A DNA stretch of 64,000 nt from Thiocapsa sp. KS1 (GTDB lineage Bacteria > Pseudomonadota > Gammaproteobacteria > Chromatiales > Chromatiaceae), in assembly GCF_001499735.1 (NCBI RefSeq), contig NZ_LN848257.1, positions 1,856,143-1,920,142 on the forward strand, given 5' to 3'. The notes under the pieces were generated by a model. The model searched no databases. It worked only from the letters and a program-made list of their open reading frames with translations, and had not been told where the DNA came from. Numbering within the stretch: position 1 is the first letter of the stretch; each line of letters begins with the position of its first letter. The position numbers were made by a program, and so were the translations under genes. Positions 8,963-20,409 of the stretch are shown one piece after another.

Positions 8963-9741
8963 TGATGCAGGGCCTTCGCCTGCTTCTGCCGATCGCGCTC
9001 TTTGCGGGGCTGGTCGGGTTCTGGGAATGGGCCGTCGTCCGGTGGCAGGTGCCGCCATTCATCCTACCCTCGCCCGGCGCCATTCTGACCGTCTTCGAAA
9101 CCGACGGCGCATCGCTGCTCGGCTCGGCCTGGATCACCCTGGGCACCACCCTCGCCGCCTTCGTGCTGGCGGTGATCTCGGGCATGGCGCTCGCCGTCCT
9201 CTTCGCCTCCAGCCGCCTCGCCGAGGCGGCACTCTCGCCGTACGCCGTCACCCTTCAGGTCACGCCGGTCGTCGCCATTGCGCCTTTGATCATCGTCTGG
9301 GTCGGCCTCGACAACGCTTGGCTCGCCGTGCTGATCCTGGCCTGGATCGTAGCCTTCTTTCCGGTCCTGGCGAGCGCCACCGCCGGACTGAAGGCCGTCG
9401 ACCCCAACCTGCGCGACCTCTTTCGGCTCTATCGCGCCGGCTTCCGGCAGACCTTCCTGCGACTCATGATCCCCTCGTCCCTGCCCTATCTCCTCGCCGG
9501 CATCAAGACCGCCGGCGGGCTCGCGCTGGTCGGTGCTGTGGTCGCCGAGTTCGCCGCCGCCTCCGGCAACACCGACGGACTCGCCTGGCGCATCCTCGAG
9601 GCCGGCAATCGGCTGCAGATCGCCAAGATGTTCGCCGCGTTGCTCTTGCTCGCGCTCATGGGGGTCGTCCTCTACGCGATCCTGAGCTTCGTGGAGTGGC
9701 TGCTGCTGCATCGCTGGCACGGGGATCGGCGGCGGGCCTGA
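8959..9741 (+). CDS. ABC transporter permease (SsuC/ThiX type)
   Basis: This is the inner-membrane subunit of the importer, 260 residues with about six hydrophobic helices. The EAA loop that contacts the ATPase reads NLRDLFRLYRAGFRQTFLRLMIPSSLPYLLAGIK. It overlaps the ATPase gene at ATGA. Its stop lies 60 nt before the left arm of the 32-bp inverted repeat, which may stop transcription from this operon. Confidence 0.92.
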   Translation: MMMQGLRLLLPIALFAGLVGFWEWAVVRWQVPPFILPSPGAILTVFETDGASLLGSAWITLGTTLAAFVLAVISGMALAVLFASSRLAEAALSPYAVTLQVTPVVAIAPLIIVWVGLDNAWLAVLILAWIVAFFPVLASATAGLKAVDPNLRDLFRLYRAGFRQTFLRLMIPSSLPYLLAGIKTAGGLALVGAVVAEFAAASGNTDGLAWRILEAGNRLQIAKMFAALLLLALMGVVLYAILSFVEWLLLHRWHGDRRRA

Positions 9742-9801
9742 ACGCGCCCGGGACGCGGCGCGTGAGGCCGCAAACCAGGAGAGCGCAAAAGCACGCCGCC
9801 C

Positions 9802-10025
9802 CCCGGGATAGACGACTTGCAGTCGTCCTCTTCAGCCGACCCGAGGAATCGAGGGGTCGCGCTTAGGCGATTGCCGAGAACGATCGTCCCTGGCTAGACC
9901 CAAGGAAGGCACCTCACGGCGCTGACGTCAGCGATCAGCGCGGTTCCCTAGATCATCGCGTCGAGCGTGACCTCGCCGGCCATCAGAGCGGTGGAAGAGG
10001 ACGACTGCAAGTCGTCTATCCCGGG
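9802..10025. repeat. 224-bp element with 32-bp perfect terminal inverted repeats
   Basis: Positions 9802-9833 and 9994-10025 are exact reverse complements over 32 nt. Each arm is nearly self-complementary inside (GACGACT-TGC-AGTCGTC). The interior of about 160 nt has no convincing gene and no target-site duplication is apparent. It sits between the convergent permease and GNAT genes. It could be a MITE-like non-autonomous transposon, or a bidirectional terminator assembled from two repeat copies. Confidence 0.75.
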
Positions 10026-10038
10026 ATGGGATGTGCGC

Positions 10039-10917
10039 TCAGCCCAGCTCGAAGGTCGTCACGCCGTAGGTCCGATCGATCGGGAGCGAGGGCGCAGCGC
10101 CTCGATACATGCGGGCGGTCTCGAACACGGGGGACAGACCATAGGCCTTTGCCAGGTCAAGCGCCGCGGGATTGGGCTCGGGTAGATCCAGGATCACGGG
10201 GTCCGGGCCGGCACAGGCGGCAAGGCGTCGGAAGAGCAGATCGGCATGCACGGCATCGTCGGCGAAGAGGGGTCCGATCTTCCAGCCGGCGCGGCATTGC
10301 CTGACCGTCCCGTAACCCGTCACACGGCCGGATCCGCCACCCGTGTCAACCGCAGGCTCGACGAAGGCCCAGCTGCGGCGCGTGTCTCTTTGGGTGAGCC
10401 AAGCATCCAGGAACCGATCTCGGGGTGCGGGAAAGAAGGGTCGATCATAGTCGAGCAGCGCGGGAAGCAGGTCCGGCTCGACCGGAACGAGACACGGGTC
10501 ATCCGGTGCCGCAAGCGCGACCGTGCCCGAATAGCGGACGTTGCGCCACGCCAGCTCAAACCCGGAGCGGCGATAGTCGTGCTGGCGTTCAGGCACCCCG
10601 TCGAGACCGATGACCCGATCATCCAGATAGGCCATCCCGGCTTGCCACAGCCGTAGAGCGATGCCGCGCCCGCGATAGGGCGGCGCCGCGATATAGAGAC
10701 CGATAAAACCGAAGGTCTCGCCGTAGCGCACGGCCGAGAGGCTTGCGGCGGGCTCGCCGTCGACGAACGCCATCAGGAAGCCCTCGGGGTCGGCCGCTCG
10801 GAAACAGGCGGCATCGTCGAGACCCGGATTCCACCCCTCGCGCGCAGCCCATTCGATGGCGAGATCGACCTCGGCCGGCGACATGGTGCGAATTCCGATC
10901 TCCTTGTTCGTCATCAC
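10039..10917 (-). CDS. GNAT-family N-acetyltransferase with C-terminal extension
   Basis: The N-terminal half has the GNAT fold: GFIGLYIAAPPYRGRGIALRLW is motif A with its acetyl-CoA pyrophosphate loop (RGRGIA). Residues after about 140 form a second region ending with LDLPEPNPAALDLAKAYGLSPVFETARMYRG, as in two-domain YitH-like acetyltransferases. The acyl acceptor is unknown. It lies 32 nt downstream of the FIST gene on the same strand, and its stop codon is 14 nt from the inverted-repeat element. Confidence 0.85.
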   Translation of the reverse strand: MMTNKEIGIRTMSPAEVDLAIEWAAREGWNPGLDDAACFRAADPEGFLMAFVDGEPAASLSAVRYGETFGFIGLYIAAPPYRGRGIALRLWQAGMAYLDDRVIGLDGVPERQHDYRRSGFELAWRNVRYSGTVALAAPDDPCLVPVEPDLLPALLDYDRPFFPAPRDRFLDAWLTQRDTRRSWAFVEPAVDTGGGSGRVTGYGTVRQCRAGWKIGPLFADDAVHADLLFRRLAACAGPDPVILDLPEPNPAALDLAKAYGLSPVFETARMYRGAAPSLPIDRTYGVTTFELG

Positions 10918-10949
10918 GCTCCCGTGGGTTGCGAGGTTGCCGGAGCCCT

Positions 10950-12074
10950 CTAGGTGAAGAGGGTCAAGACGCCCGTGTAGCCGTAGAGTCGATCCTGAGA
11001 GATCTCGCCGTTGGCGTAGAAGCCGACGATGGGCACATCGCCGAGCGCGGCCTGGATCTGCTTGAGCTCGGCGGAATCCGGACCGAAGAGATTGACCCCG
11101 CGTCCCAAGCAGGAGACGTAGATTCCGCCTCTCGGCGGAGCGGACAGGCGGCTCTTGATGCCTTTGAGCATGCGGTCGAGATCCTCGCGGGCGGTGTCCG
11201 CATCGCGCCGGCAGAACATCAGCTCGCGTCCGGGCTCCACCAGATCGCCGATCGCGACCAGGCCGTGATTGGGATCGATGCCGACTAGATTGCGAACCAG
11301 ATAATCGCCGGTATCCGAGCCCTGAATCGGCAGCCCGGCGAAGATGTAGCCGCCGAGACGCGAGAGATCCCGGGCCAGGATCTCGCCGATATCGCGCTTG
11401 AGCACATCGAGCGCGGGTTCGCCGTCGAGTCGCATCAGGATGTTGCGCTGGCCCTCGGTGATGACATGGTGCGGCCCGATCGGCGAGCAGCCTTGGCTGA
11501 GCCGGGTCAGGATCCCGACCCGCTCGGAGAAGAGGACGCCGGACAGGCCGCCGCGCGTCACCCCGTCGGCGATGGTCAAGGCGTCCCCGCGGGCGCTGGC
11601 GAGCCCGCCGACGAGGAACCCCGCGGTCGTGCGCTGTGCAAGCTGCTGGATCAGGATCTCGGTCAGGCCGTTCGACGGGTCTCCGTGGACCAGGCCCAGA
11701 TACGGCGGGTTGGTGCGCATCCAGTCGCCGTGACGCAGATCGAAGTCGTCGAGATCTTCGACCAGGCTCGGGAAGACGCGAAAGTCATCGCTCGGAAACT
11801 CGCCGAGCATGACCGCGAGCGCGGGCTCTTCGTAGTATTCGGCACCGGTCGCACAGATGCCCAGACCGACGCTGCCAACCCATTGTTCGATCCCGGTCGC
11901 TGCGCGAAGGTTGCCTAGGATGTCGTCGAGATCCTCGGCAAGGGCGTCGGTCACATACAGGAAGCCGAGCGTCGCCTCCGGCGGCACGCTCCCGATCTGC
12001 GTCAAACAGCGATCGGCGGCCAAACGCCAATCGGGGTCCGCGGCATGTCCGAGGCGGAATGGAGTCATCGTCAT
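10950..12074 (-). CDS. FIST N/C-domain protein
   Basis: This 374-residue soluble protein has a FIST N domain (TLGFLYVTDALAEDLDDIL through VGSVGLGICATGAEYYEEPALAVMLGEF) and a FIST C domain (GGIYVSCLGRGVNLFG, VPIVGFYANGEI). FIST domains are proposed small-ligand sensors in signalling proteins. Here the protein has no attached kinase, cyclase or receiver domain, so it may act in trans or bind amino acids. It sits between parE and the GNAT gene on the same strand. Confidence 0.85.
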   Translation of the reverse strand: MTMTPFRLGHAADPDWRLAADRCLTQIGSVPPEATLGFLYVTDALAEDLDDILGNLRAATGIEQWVGSVGLGICATGAEYYEEPALAVMLGEFPSDDFRVFPSLVEDLDDFDLRHGDWMRTNPPYLGLVHGDPSNGLTEILIQQLAQRTTAGFLVGGLASARGDALTIADGVTRGGLSGVLFSERVGILTRLSQGCSPIGPHHVITEGQRNILMRLDGEPALDVLKRDIGEILARDLSRLGGYIFAGLPIQGSDTGDYLVRNLVGIDPNHGLVAIGDLVEPGRELMFCRRDADTAREDLDRMLKGIKSRLSAPPRGGIYVSCLGRGVNLFGPDSAELKQIQAALGDVPIVGFYANGEISQDRLYGYTGVLTLFT

Positions 12075-12116
12075 TCAATCATCCGCAGTGGAGTGTCGAA
12101 TCGCACCGTCACGACG

Positions 12117-14562
<2,446 letters not shown>

Positions 14563-14563
<1 letters not shown>

Positions 14564-14648
14564 TAAACCGCGTCCAGAGCGAGTTGCTTACTTTCAAGTG
14601 AGTTCGACATTTGGTGCATCCGGGGCCCCTGGCGGGGACGCGGTTTAA
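14563..14648. repeat. 86-bp inverted-repeat element, copy A1
   Basis: The element is bounded by perfect 13-bp inverted ends, TTAAACCGCGTCC at 14563-14575 and GGACGCGGTTTAA at 14636-14648. On the minus strand its last base is the A of the vapC ATG. It belongs to the same family as the elements at 14670, 15151, 22124, 23254, 42101 and 57627. Confidence 0.85.
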
Positions 14649-14669
14649 AATTATATATTTCTTAATCGC

Positions 14670-14755
14670 TTAAACCGCGCCAGCTCCAGCGGACGTCAGG
14701 TTTGCCGGGGTCAATCCCATCAAAAACATCGCATACCGCACCGGGCGCGGTTTAA
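14670..14755. repeat. 86-bp inverted-repeat element, copy A2
   Basis: The 12-bp inverted ends are TTAAACCGCGCC (14670-14681) and GGCGCGGTTTAA (14744-14755). Its right-hand 25 bp are the exact reverse complement of the left 25 bp of the element at 42101, and the other ends also match with one mismatch, so these are two copies of one sequence in opposite orientation. Its end supplies the TAA stop codon of the phd antitoxin. Confidence 0.88.
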
Positions 14756-14985
14756 AAGCCTTCGTCGCGCAGCTCCCGAATCAACTCCGCACTCGATCTG
14801 CGCGCCTGCGGCAGACCGGCACGGAACTTCGCGAGCGAGCGCAGGGCTTTTTTCGGCTCGGCGATCGGGACCAGCTTGGCCACAGGCTGCCCGCGACGGG
14901 TGATGATGGTCTCCTCGCCGCTCTGGGCCTTGCTCACAAGCTCGCTCAGATGCGCTTTGGCTTCCGCCAGATTGACTGCACCCAT
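14752..14985 (-). CDS. Phd/YefM-family antitoxin
   Basis: This 77-residue antitoxin should neutralise the VapC toxin encoded downstream. MGAVNLAEAKAHLSELVSKA and the following GEETIITRRGQPVAKLVP are the DNA-binding and dimerisation part of the Phd/YefM fold. The C-terminal tail (SSAELIRELRDEGF) is the toxin-binding segment. ATG 14985 starts the conserved domain. The TAA stop is provided by repeat copy A2. The toxin gene begins 188 nt further on, whereas such pairs usually overlap or nearly so. Confidence 0.85.
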   Translation of the reverse strand: MGAVNLAEAKAHLSELVSKAQSGEETIITRRGQPVAKLVPIAEPKKALRSLAKFRAGLPQARRSSAELIRELRDEGF

Positions 14986-14999
14986 CGTCGGCTCCGAAT

Positions 15000-15024
15000 G
15001 GTCACATTGTTGGTCACGATGATA
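15000..15024 (-). promoter_or_regulatory. Possible autoregulatory site of phd-vapC
   Basis: Two direct repeats of GGTCAC (15000-15005 and 15012-15017) lie 14-32 nt upstream of the antitoxin start and next to a -10-like TATCAT (minus, 15024-15019). Phd-type antitoxins bind repeats near their own promoter, so this may be the operator. No good -35 was found. Confidence 0.35.
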
Positions 15025-15150
15025 GCGTAAAACCGTTGCGCATGATCGTCGGGTGGCGCCGAGCCCGGCGCGACGATGCAGGGCTTGGCGGGGCTCGCAG
15101 TTTGACCCATCCAAAGAGCTGGGGTAACTTAGCTCGACCTCCGAAAGACC

Positions 15151-15236
15151 TTAAACCGCGTCCGGCCAGAACCCGTTGGATTCAACCGAGCGGCGTCATC
15201 CAACGAAGCATCGGTATCCGTTCAGGACGCGGTTAA
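15151..15236. repeat. 86-bp inverted-repeat element, copy B
   Basis: The ends are TTAAACCGCGTCC (15151-15163) and GGACGCGGTTAA (15225-15236), where one T has been lost from the right arm. It ends 5 nt before the xseB start codon and occupies the place where a leader and ribosome-binding site would be expected. Confidence 0.82.
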
Positions 15237-15241
15237 AGCGC

Positions 15242-15508
15242 ATGAAAAAGCCAGTCGCTCCGCCCCCGCCCTCCTTCGAGCAGTCGCTCGCCGAGCTGGA
15301 ATCGATCGTCGATGCCCTCGAGAAGGGCGAGATGAGTCTCGAAGAGTCACTGACCGTTTTCGAGCGCGGTATCGGCCTGACCCGTGCCTGTCAACAGGCG
15401 CTGGATGTGGCCGAGCAACGCGTGCGCATCCTCACCGACACTCGGCCCGATGCCGGACCCAGGTCCGAATCCGGTGCCGATCTAGAGCCCTTCGAATCCA
15501 ATGACTGA
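15242..15508 (+). CDS. xseB: Exodeoxyribonuclease VII small subunit
   Basis: This is the small subunit of exonuclease VII, which degrades single-stranded DNA with XseA. The helical core [26 protein letters not shown] is diagnostic. The length is 88 residues. ATG 15242 begins MKKPVAPP. No clear Shine-Dalgarno is present because repeat copy B ends 5 nt upstream. It overlaps ispA by 8 nt, the usual xseB-ispA arrangement. Confidence 0.93.
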   Translation: MKKPVAPPPPSFEQSLAELESIVDALEKGEMSLEESLTVFERGIGLTRACQQALDVAEQRVRILTDTRPDAGPRSESGADLEPFESND

Positions 15509-16394
15509 CGCCACTCTGGACGACTTCCGCGCACGCTGCTGCGCCCGCGTCGAAGCCACGCTCGACGCGCTTCTGCCCCCTGCAAGCGTGCAGCCGGTTC
15601 GGCTGCACGAGGCCATGCGCTACACGGTCCTCGGCGGCGGCAAGCGTATCCGTCCGCTCCTGGCCTATGCCGCCGGCGAGGCACTCGGCGTAGATCCCGC
15701 CCTGCTCGACCGCCCCGCCTGTGCCGTCGAGCTGATCCATGCCTACTCCCTGATCCACGACGACCTCCCGGCGATGGACGACGACGATCTGCGGCGCGGG
15801 CGCCCGACCTGTCATCGCGCCTTCGACGAAGCGACCGCGATCCTGGCCGGCGATGCGCTCCAGACCCTCGCCTTCCAGGCGTTGGCCGAGTCGCCCGGAC
15901 TGGATGCGGAAAAGCGCATCGCGATGGTCGCAAGCCTCGCGCGTGCCAGCGGGGCACGCGGCATGGTCGGTGGCCAGGCGCTCGATCTCGCCGCGGAGGG
16001 CAGCGTTCTGGACGTCGCCATGCTCGAGCATATCCACATCCACAAGACCGGCGCCTTGATCAGAGCGGCCGTGCAGATGGGCATCCTCGCCCACGACGCA
16101 CCGGACCCGGACCACGCCGAGCGTCTCGATCGCTATGCCAAATGTATCGGTCTCGCCTTTCAGATCCAGGACGATGTGCTCGACGTCGAGGGCGACACCA
16201 GTCTGATCGGCAAGACCGCAGGGCGGGATCAGGTCCTGGAGAAGGCAACCTATCCCGCGCTCGTCGGACTCCCCGAGGCCAAGGAGATGGCTGCGGCATT
16301 GATCGCCGACGCGCTCGAAAGCATCGAGGTCTTTTCCTCCGGGGCCGAGCCGCTGCGGTGGATTGCAGGTGCCCTGATCGGCCGCAAGCACTGA
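15501..16394 (+). CDS. ispA: Farnesyl diphosphate synthase
   Basis: This short-chain trans-prenyl synthase condenses IPP with DMAPP and GPP to give FPP for quinones, carotenoids and bacteriochlorophyll tails. The first aspartate-rich motif is [14 protein letters not shown], the second is DDVLD, and [10 protein letters not shown] binds IPP. The length of 297 residues is normal. The usual downstream partner dxs is absent and folE2 follows instead. Confidence 0.94.
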   Translation: MTDATLDDFRARCCARVEATLDALLPPASVQPVRLHEAMRYTVLGGGKRIRPLLAYAAGEALGVDPALLDRPACAVELIHAYSLIHDDLPAMDDDDLRRGRPTCHRAFDEATAILAGDALQTLAFQALAESPGLDAEKRIAMVASLARASGARGMVGGQALDLAAEGSVLDVAMLEHIHIHKTGALIRAAVQMGILAHDAPDPDHAERLDRYAKCIGLAFQIQDDVLDVEGDTSLIGKTAGRDQVLEKATYPALVGLPEAKEMAAALIADALESIEVFSSGAEPLRWIAGALIGRKH

Positions 16395-16492
16395 CAGGCA
16401 CCGCCCGAGGATCCGCATCCGTTTGTCTTGGCGGCCTCAGCCCCAATTTCCGGGTTTGACACCAAAGACGATCCATCGAGAGAAGTCACATC

Positions 16493-17338
16493 ATGGAGCA
16501 AGTGCTCGAACCCAACTGCTGCGCGACACCCGAGATCGCCGATGTTCAAGGGAGTGCAGACTCTCGCCGGATCGCAATCGACAAGGTCGGGATCAAGGAC
16601 ATCCGCCATCCCGTGCGGGTGAGCGATCGCAGCGGCATCGACCAACATACGGTCGCCAACTTCAACATGTACGTGTATCTGCCGCACGACTTCAAGGGGA
16701 CCCACATGTCCCGCTTCGTGCAGATCCTGAACAACCATGAACGCGAGATCGGGGTGGCCTCCTTCAAGGAGATGCTCGTGGAGATGTCGCATCGCCTGGA
16801 GTCCGAGGCCGGGCATATCGAGATGCGCTTCCCCTTCTTCGTGAGCAAGAAGGCACCGGTCACGGGCGTGGAGAGCCTGCTCGACTACGAGGTGACCTTC
16901 ATCGGCGAGATCCGGCACGGCGAGCCGACCCTGGAGATCAAGGTGGTGGTCCCGGTGACCAGCCTCTGCCCCTGCTCGAAGCAAATCTCGGCCTACGGGG
17001 CGCACAACCAGCGCTCGCACGTCACGGTGCAGGTCCGCACCCAGGGTTACATCTGGATCGAAGAGCTGATCGAGATGGTCGAGAAGGAGGCGTCCTCGGA
17101 GCTCTTCGGACTCCTGAAGCGACCGGACGAGAAGTATGTGACCGAACGGGCCTACGACAACCCAAAGTTCGTCGAGGACCTGGTCCGTGACGTCGCGACA
17201 CGGCTAAACGAGGACGATCGCATCGGCGCCTACGTGGTCGAGGCCGAAAACTTCGAGTCCATCCACAACCACTCGGCCTACGCCCTGATCGAGCGCGACA
17301 AGGACCGCGAGGCCCGCATCGCCGAGGCGACGCTCTGA
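16493..17338 (+). CDS. folE2: GTP cyclohydrolase FolE2 (type IB)
   Basis: This enzyme opens GTP to dihydroneopterin triphosphate, the first step of folate synthesis. It belongs to the metal-flexible type IB family, which can replace zinc-dependent Fol[11 protein letters not shown] near the N-terminus, the catalytic cysteine region [10 protein letters not shown], and [10 protein letters not shown] are seen. The length of 281 residues fits. Its stop overlaps the likely start of the hydrolase gene by 3 nt. Confidence 0.95.
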   Translation: MEQVLEPNCCATPEIADVQGSADSRRIAIDKVGIKDIRHPVRVSDRSGIDQHTVANFNMYVYLPHDFKGTHMSRFVQILNNHEREIGVASFKEMLVEMSHRLESEAGHIEMRFPFFVSKKAPVTGVESLLDYEVTFIGEIRHGEPTLEIKVVVPVTSLCPCSKQISAYGAHNQRSHVTVQVRTQGYIWIEELIEMVEKEASSELFGLLKRPDEKYVTERAYDNPKFVEDLVRDVATRLNEDDRIGAYVVEAENFESIHNHSAYALIERDKDREARIAEATL

Positions 17339-18042
17339 TCCTGCTGCTGCACGGGTTCACGGGCAGCGGCGAGGATTGGGGTGTTTGTTGCCCACACCTT
17401 CGAGAGTCTGCACTCGCGATCGACCTGCCGGGACATGGCGCCGACTCGGCGCCCGTCCGGTCTTTCCAAGACAGCATCTACGACATCCTCGACGCCCTGC
17501 CCGACAGTGTCGACGCGGTCGTCGGATACTCCTTGGGCGGACGGTTCGCCCTCGGCTTGATGGCGCTCGACCCGGACCGTTTTCGCCGCGCAACCATCAT
17601 CTCCGCACACCCGGGCCTCGAAGACGCATCCGAACGCGCCGACCGACTCGCGGTCGATCGGGCGTGGATCCGACGGCTCCTCGACGACGGCATCGAGCCA
17701 TTCGTCGCAGACTGGGAGTCACAGCCCCTGTTCGCGACGCAGGCCCGCTTGCCGACGGCAATCCTGGAACGACAGCGTCGTCGGCGCCTGAGCCATCGCC
17801 CGGCGGGGCTCGCAGCCTCTCTCGAGCAGCACGGACTCGCGCGAATGCCGAGCCTCTGGGAACCCTTGGCGGCCTTTCCGGGGCAGCTGAGCTGGATCGT
17901 CGGCGCGGCAGATTCGCGGTTTCTCGGGATCGCCCGGGAGGTCGTGCGTCGGCGTCCCGCGACGCGACTGCACGTCCTGCCCGGCGTCGGTCATAATCCG
18001 CTGCTCGAGTGTCCCGAGATCCTGGCCGATCTTTTGGTCTAG
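17335..18042 (+). CDS. Alpha/beta hydrolase, MenH-like, probable non-AUG start
   Basis: The frame encodes a complete alpha/beta hydrolase: [12 protein letters not shown] (oxyanion loop) at the start, [14 protein letters not shown], the nucleophile Ser in GYSLGG, and the catalytic His in [13 protein letters not shown]. The first ATG in this frame is about 190 nt in and would remove the oxyanion loop and the nucleophile. The best full-length start is CTG 17335, which overlaps the folE2 stop as CTGA, just as ATGA does elsewhere in this window. It resembles SHCHC synthase (MenH), but no menaquinone genes are adjacent, so the substrate is open. Confidence 0.7.
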   Translation: MILLLHGFTGSGEDWGVCCPHLRESALAIDLPGHGADSAPVRSFQDSIYDILDALPDSVDAVVGYSLGGRFALGLMALDPDRFRRATIISAHPGLEDASERADRLAVDRAWIRRLLDDGIEPFVADWESQPLFATQARLPTAILERQRRRRLSHRPAGLAASLEQHGLARMPSLWEPLAAFPGQLSWIVGAADSRFLGIAREVVRRRPATRLHVLPGVGHNPLLECPEILADLLV

Positions 18043-18177
18043 AATCGCGACGCCGGGGCCGTAGTCCCGCGGCTCCGGGCAGCCGGAGCCGATCACGAGC
18101 AATGCAAGGCCCGCGAGTCAACTGCACACGGCGCCCCGTTCGAACCGACACCGCAACCCAAGCCGGAGGAGGCATCC

Positions 18178-18375
18178 ATGCAACAACAACCGTCCAAGCC
18201 GCAACCGGCCGCACCCATGTCCGGGCAAACGCCGGGCACCGACCACGTCCGATCCGAGGACAGCAATCTCACCGTCATCCTGGGCGAGTGGGGCTTCAAG
18301 GTGCTGTTCGGTTTCCTGGGTGCCGCGGCAACGCTGCTCAGCTTGATCGCACCGCGTCGGCAGGAGCGCTCCTGA
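18178..18375 (+). CDS. Small membrane protein, hypothetical
   Basis: This 65-residue protein has a Pro/Gln-rich N-terminus and one hydrophobic helix near the C-terminus (GFKVLFGFLGAAATLLSLIA) followed by basic residues. GGAGGAGG lies 6 nt before the ATG, which supports translation. I do not recognise the family. Confidence 0.6.
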   Translation: MQQQPSKPQPAAPMSGQTPGTDHVRSEDSNLTVILGEWGFKVLFGFLGAAATLLSLIAPRRQERS

Positions 18376-18780
18376 AGGTGCCCGACGCGCGGATCGCATC
18401 AGACGCGCCATGAGACGTCCGTTCCAAAAGCCCTCGATCAGTCGGATTTTCCGCTCGACAAGTGCACTGTGATTCCGGCACCCTTTGATCATCGCCAACA
18501 CCTGCTATGATTCAGCGGCGATGTCTTGCCGGAGGCCCTGCGGTTGGCCGAGCACACGACACACAAGGCAGGACAGACACGGCAGGAGCAGATCGACGGA
18601 CCACTCGGAGCTTAAGCGAGCGCACCCGTCGAGACGCGGCAGTCGAGGGCGATCGCGGAGTCGAGGCACGACCAGTCACTTCAGTCCGGAGAGTCCAGCA
18701 TGCTGCCTCGGTCGTCGATCGACGCCGAGGCGATCGGTCTGGATTGTCCGATTCATGCGACCAGCAAGGAGAAGAAGCAA
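18376..18780. other. Intergenic, no gene seen
   Basis: Frames here look like shadows and have no ribosome-binding sites. A promoter-like pair TTGATC (18485-18490) and TATGAT (18506-18511) with a 15-nt spacer could drive the gene at 18781, but the spacing is short and the call is weak. Confidence 0.35.
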
Positions 18781-19128
18781 GTGAAAACCAAGCACATTCT
18801 GTTCAGTTCCGCTGCGGCACTCGCCATCATGCTCGCCGGCACTGTTGCTGCCGAGCAGCCTGCAACGCCGCTCGTCTCGGGCGACGAGCCGATGAACGTC
18901 GGGCAAGAGGCGCAGTTGAAGGCTCCGACGCCGGATGCGAAGGCGCAGGAAAAGACCGGCGCGATGCTGAAGAAGCAAGGCGAAGAGCTGAGCGGCGACT
19001 ACCCGACCGACCAAGGCGCCGAGGGACAGGTCAAGGATCCGACCCCCAACGCCGCAGCGCAGGCTGCGACGAAAGAGGCACTCGAGAAGGAAGACGCCTC
19101 CGGTGCCATCAGCGGCAAGTACAAGTAG
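18781..19128 (+). CDS. Small exported protein, hypothetical
   Basis: This 115-residue protein has a signal peptide (KTKHILFSSAAALAIMLAGTVAA) and a mature part rich in Ala, Lys, Glu and Asp with two similar units (APTPDAKAQEKTG and DPTPNAAAQAATKE). I chose GTG 18781 because AAGGAG lies 9 nt upstream and the signal peptide begins there. It is probably periplasmic. The family is not recognised. It is followed by a strong hairpin at 19140. Confidence 0.65.
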   Translation: MKTKHILFSSAAALAIMLAGTVAAEQPATPLVSGDEPMNVGQEAQLKAPTPDAKAQEKTGAMLKKQGEELSGDYPTDQGAEGQVKDPTPNAAAQAATKEALEKEDASGAISGKYK

Positions 19129-19139
19129 TCCGCTGTTTT

Positions 19140-19173
19140 ATCCCGGCGGATCGCGTAGTCGATCCGCCGGGAT
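19140..19173 (+). terminator. Strong hairpin, likely terminator
   Basis: This is a perfect 14-bp stem (ATCCCGGCGGATCG with CGATCCGCCGGGAT) around a 6-nt loop, 11 nt after the small exported protein gene. It lacks a following T-run on the plus strand, so its efficiency is uncertain. Confidence 0.55.
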
Positions 19174-19206
19174 CGATTCGGGGACCCCGGTCATGACCCC
19201 GGCTCG

Positions 19207-19554
19207 ATGATCAAGGCCCCGCTCGACACCCGCGGCGATGGCCTCTGCGACGACGAGGCCGGCGCGGCACCCGCGCAAAGAAACGCGGACGCGGCTCCCG
19301 CCGCCCGCGTGACCTGCGAGACCTGTGCAGCCGCCTGCTGTCGCTTGGAGGTTTGGTGCCTCACCGACACCGGCGTCCCGGGCCATCTCACCGTCGTCGA
19401 TCCCTTCGGCCGAACCCTGATGGACCGTCTCGACGACGGCTGGTGCGCGGCACTGGATCGCAACACCCTGCGCTGCCGAATCTACGCGCAGCGACCTTTG
19501 GTGTGCCGCGAGCTGGAGGTCGGCAGCCCCGAATGTCTCGCCGAGCGCAGTTAA
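19207..19554 (+). CDS. YkgJ-family cysteine-cluster protein
   Basis: This 115-residue protein has the CxxC-x3-CC pattern of the YkgJ/CxxCxxCC family (CETCAAACCRLEV), followed by CAALD, LRCRIYAQRPLVCRELEVG and a last Cys. Such proteins bind zinc or an Fe-S cluster; their function is poorly defined. The N-terminal 30 residues are unrelated linker sequence, so a later start is possible. It is followed by a methyltransferase gene on the same strand. Confidence 0.78.
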   Translation: MIKAPLDTRGDGLCDDEAGAAPAQRNADAAPAARVTCETCAAACCRLEVWCLTDTGVPGHLTVVDPFGRTLMDRLDDGWCAALDRNTLRCRIYAQRPLVCRELEVGSPECLAERS

Positions 19555-19619
19555 AGTCCCTGCGTTCGCTTCCGACGAAATCGACAGGCCGGCGCATCCC
19601 GCGGCGCATCCCGATCACC

Positions 19620-20399
19620 ATGCAGCATGCCGACCACTTCACCCCCGTCGCCGCCGACTATGCCGGCTTTCGACCCCGCTACCCCGAAGCGCTGATCGCA
19701 TGGCTCGCCCGCCTCGCACCCGCGCGACACTGCGCGTGGGACTGCGCCACCGGCAGCGGGCAAGCCGCCGTGGATCTGGCGCGCCACTTCGAGCAGGTGA
19801 TCGCCACCGATATCAGCGAAGCCCAGCTCGCCGCGGCCATCCCGCACCCGCGCATCGACTATCGCCTCGCGCCTGCGGAGGCGTGCGGTCTGGCGGACGA
19901 CGCGGTGGAGCTGATCACGGTCGCGCAAGCGCTGCACTGGCTCGACCTCGGGCGATTCTATGCCGAGGCCCAACGCGTCCTGCGACCCGACGGCCTGTTG
20001 GCGGTCTGGAGCTACGGCCTCCTCGAGACCGATGACGCGGCCATCAACCACTGCCTCCGAGGCGACTATCATGCGATCATTCAGCCCTACTGGCCGGATG
20101 AGCGTCGACACGTCGAGGATGGCTACCGCGCGCTGGATTTCCCCTTCCCCGAGATCCAGGCACCTGCGTTCGCGCTGATGGCCGACTGGACCCTCGACGC
20201 CTTGCTCGGCTATCTGCGCAGCTGGTCGGCTACCGCGCGCTACCGAGCGGCGCACGGCAGCGATCCTGTCGCCGCGTTCGGAACCCGACTGGCACCGGTC
20301 TGGGGTGGTCCCGAGACGCGTCGCACCATCAGGTGGCCGCTGTCGTTGCGGGTCGGACGTGCACCCAAGCGTCGGATCGATGCATCAACCGCAGGTTGA
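19620..20399 (+). CDS. Class I SAM-dependent methyltransferase
   Basis: The SAM-binding motif I reads WDCATGSGQAAVDLA, motif II is VIATDISEAQLA, and AQALHWLDLGRFYAEAQRVLRPDGLLAVWSYG is the methyltransferase type 11 signature. It is 259 residues long from ATG 19620 (MQHADHFTPVAADYAGFRPRYP). The QALHW motif resembles the trans-aconitate/YcgJ-like group. The substrate is unknown. Confidence 0.88.
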   Translation: MQHADHFTPVAADYAGFRPRYPEALIAWLARLAPARHCAWDCATGSGQAAVDLARHFEQVIATDISEAQLAAAIPHPRIDYRLAPAEACGLADDAVELITVAQALHWLDLGRFYAEAQRVLRPDGLLAVWSYGLLETDDAAINHCLRGDYHAIIQPYWPDERRHVEDGYRALDFPFPEIQAPAFALMADWTLDALLGYLRSWSATARYRAAHGSDPVAAFGTRLAPVWGGPETRRTIRWPLSLRVGRAPKRRIDASTAG

Positions 20400-20409
20400 G
20401 AGAGTCCAC

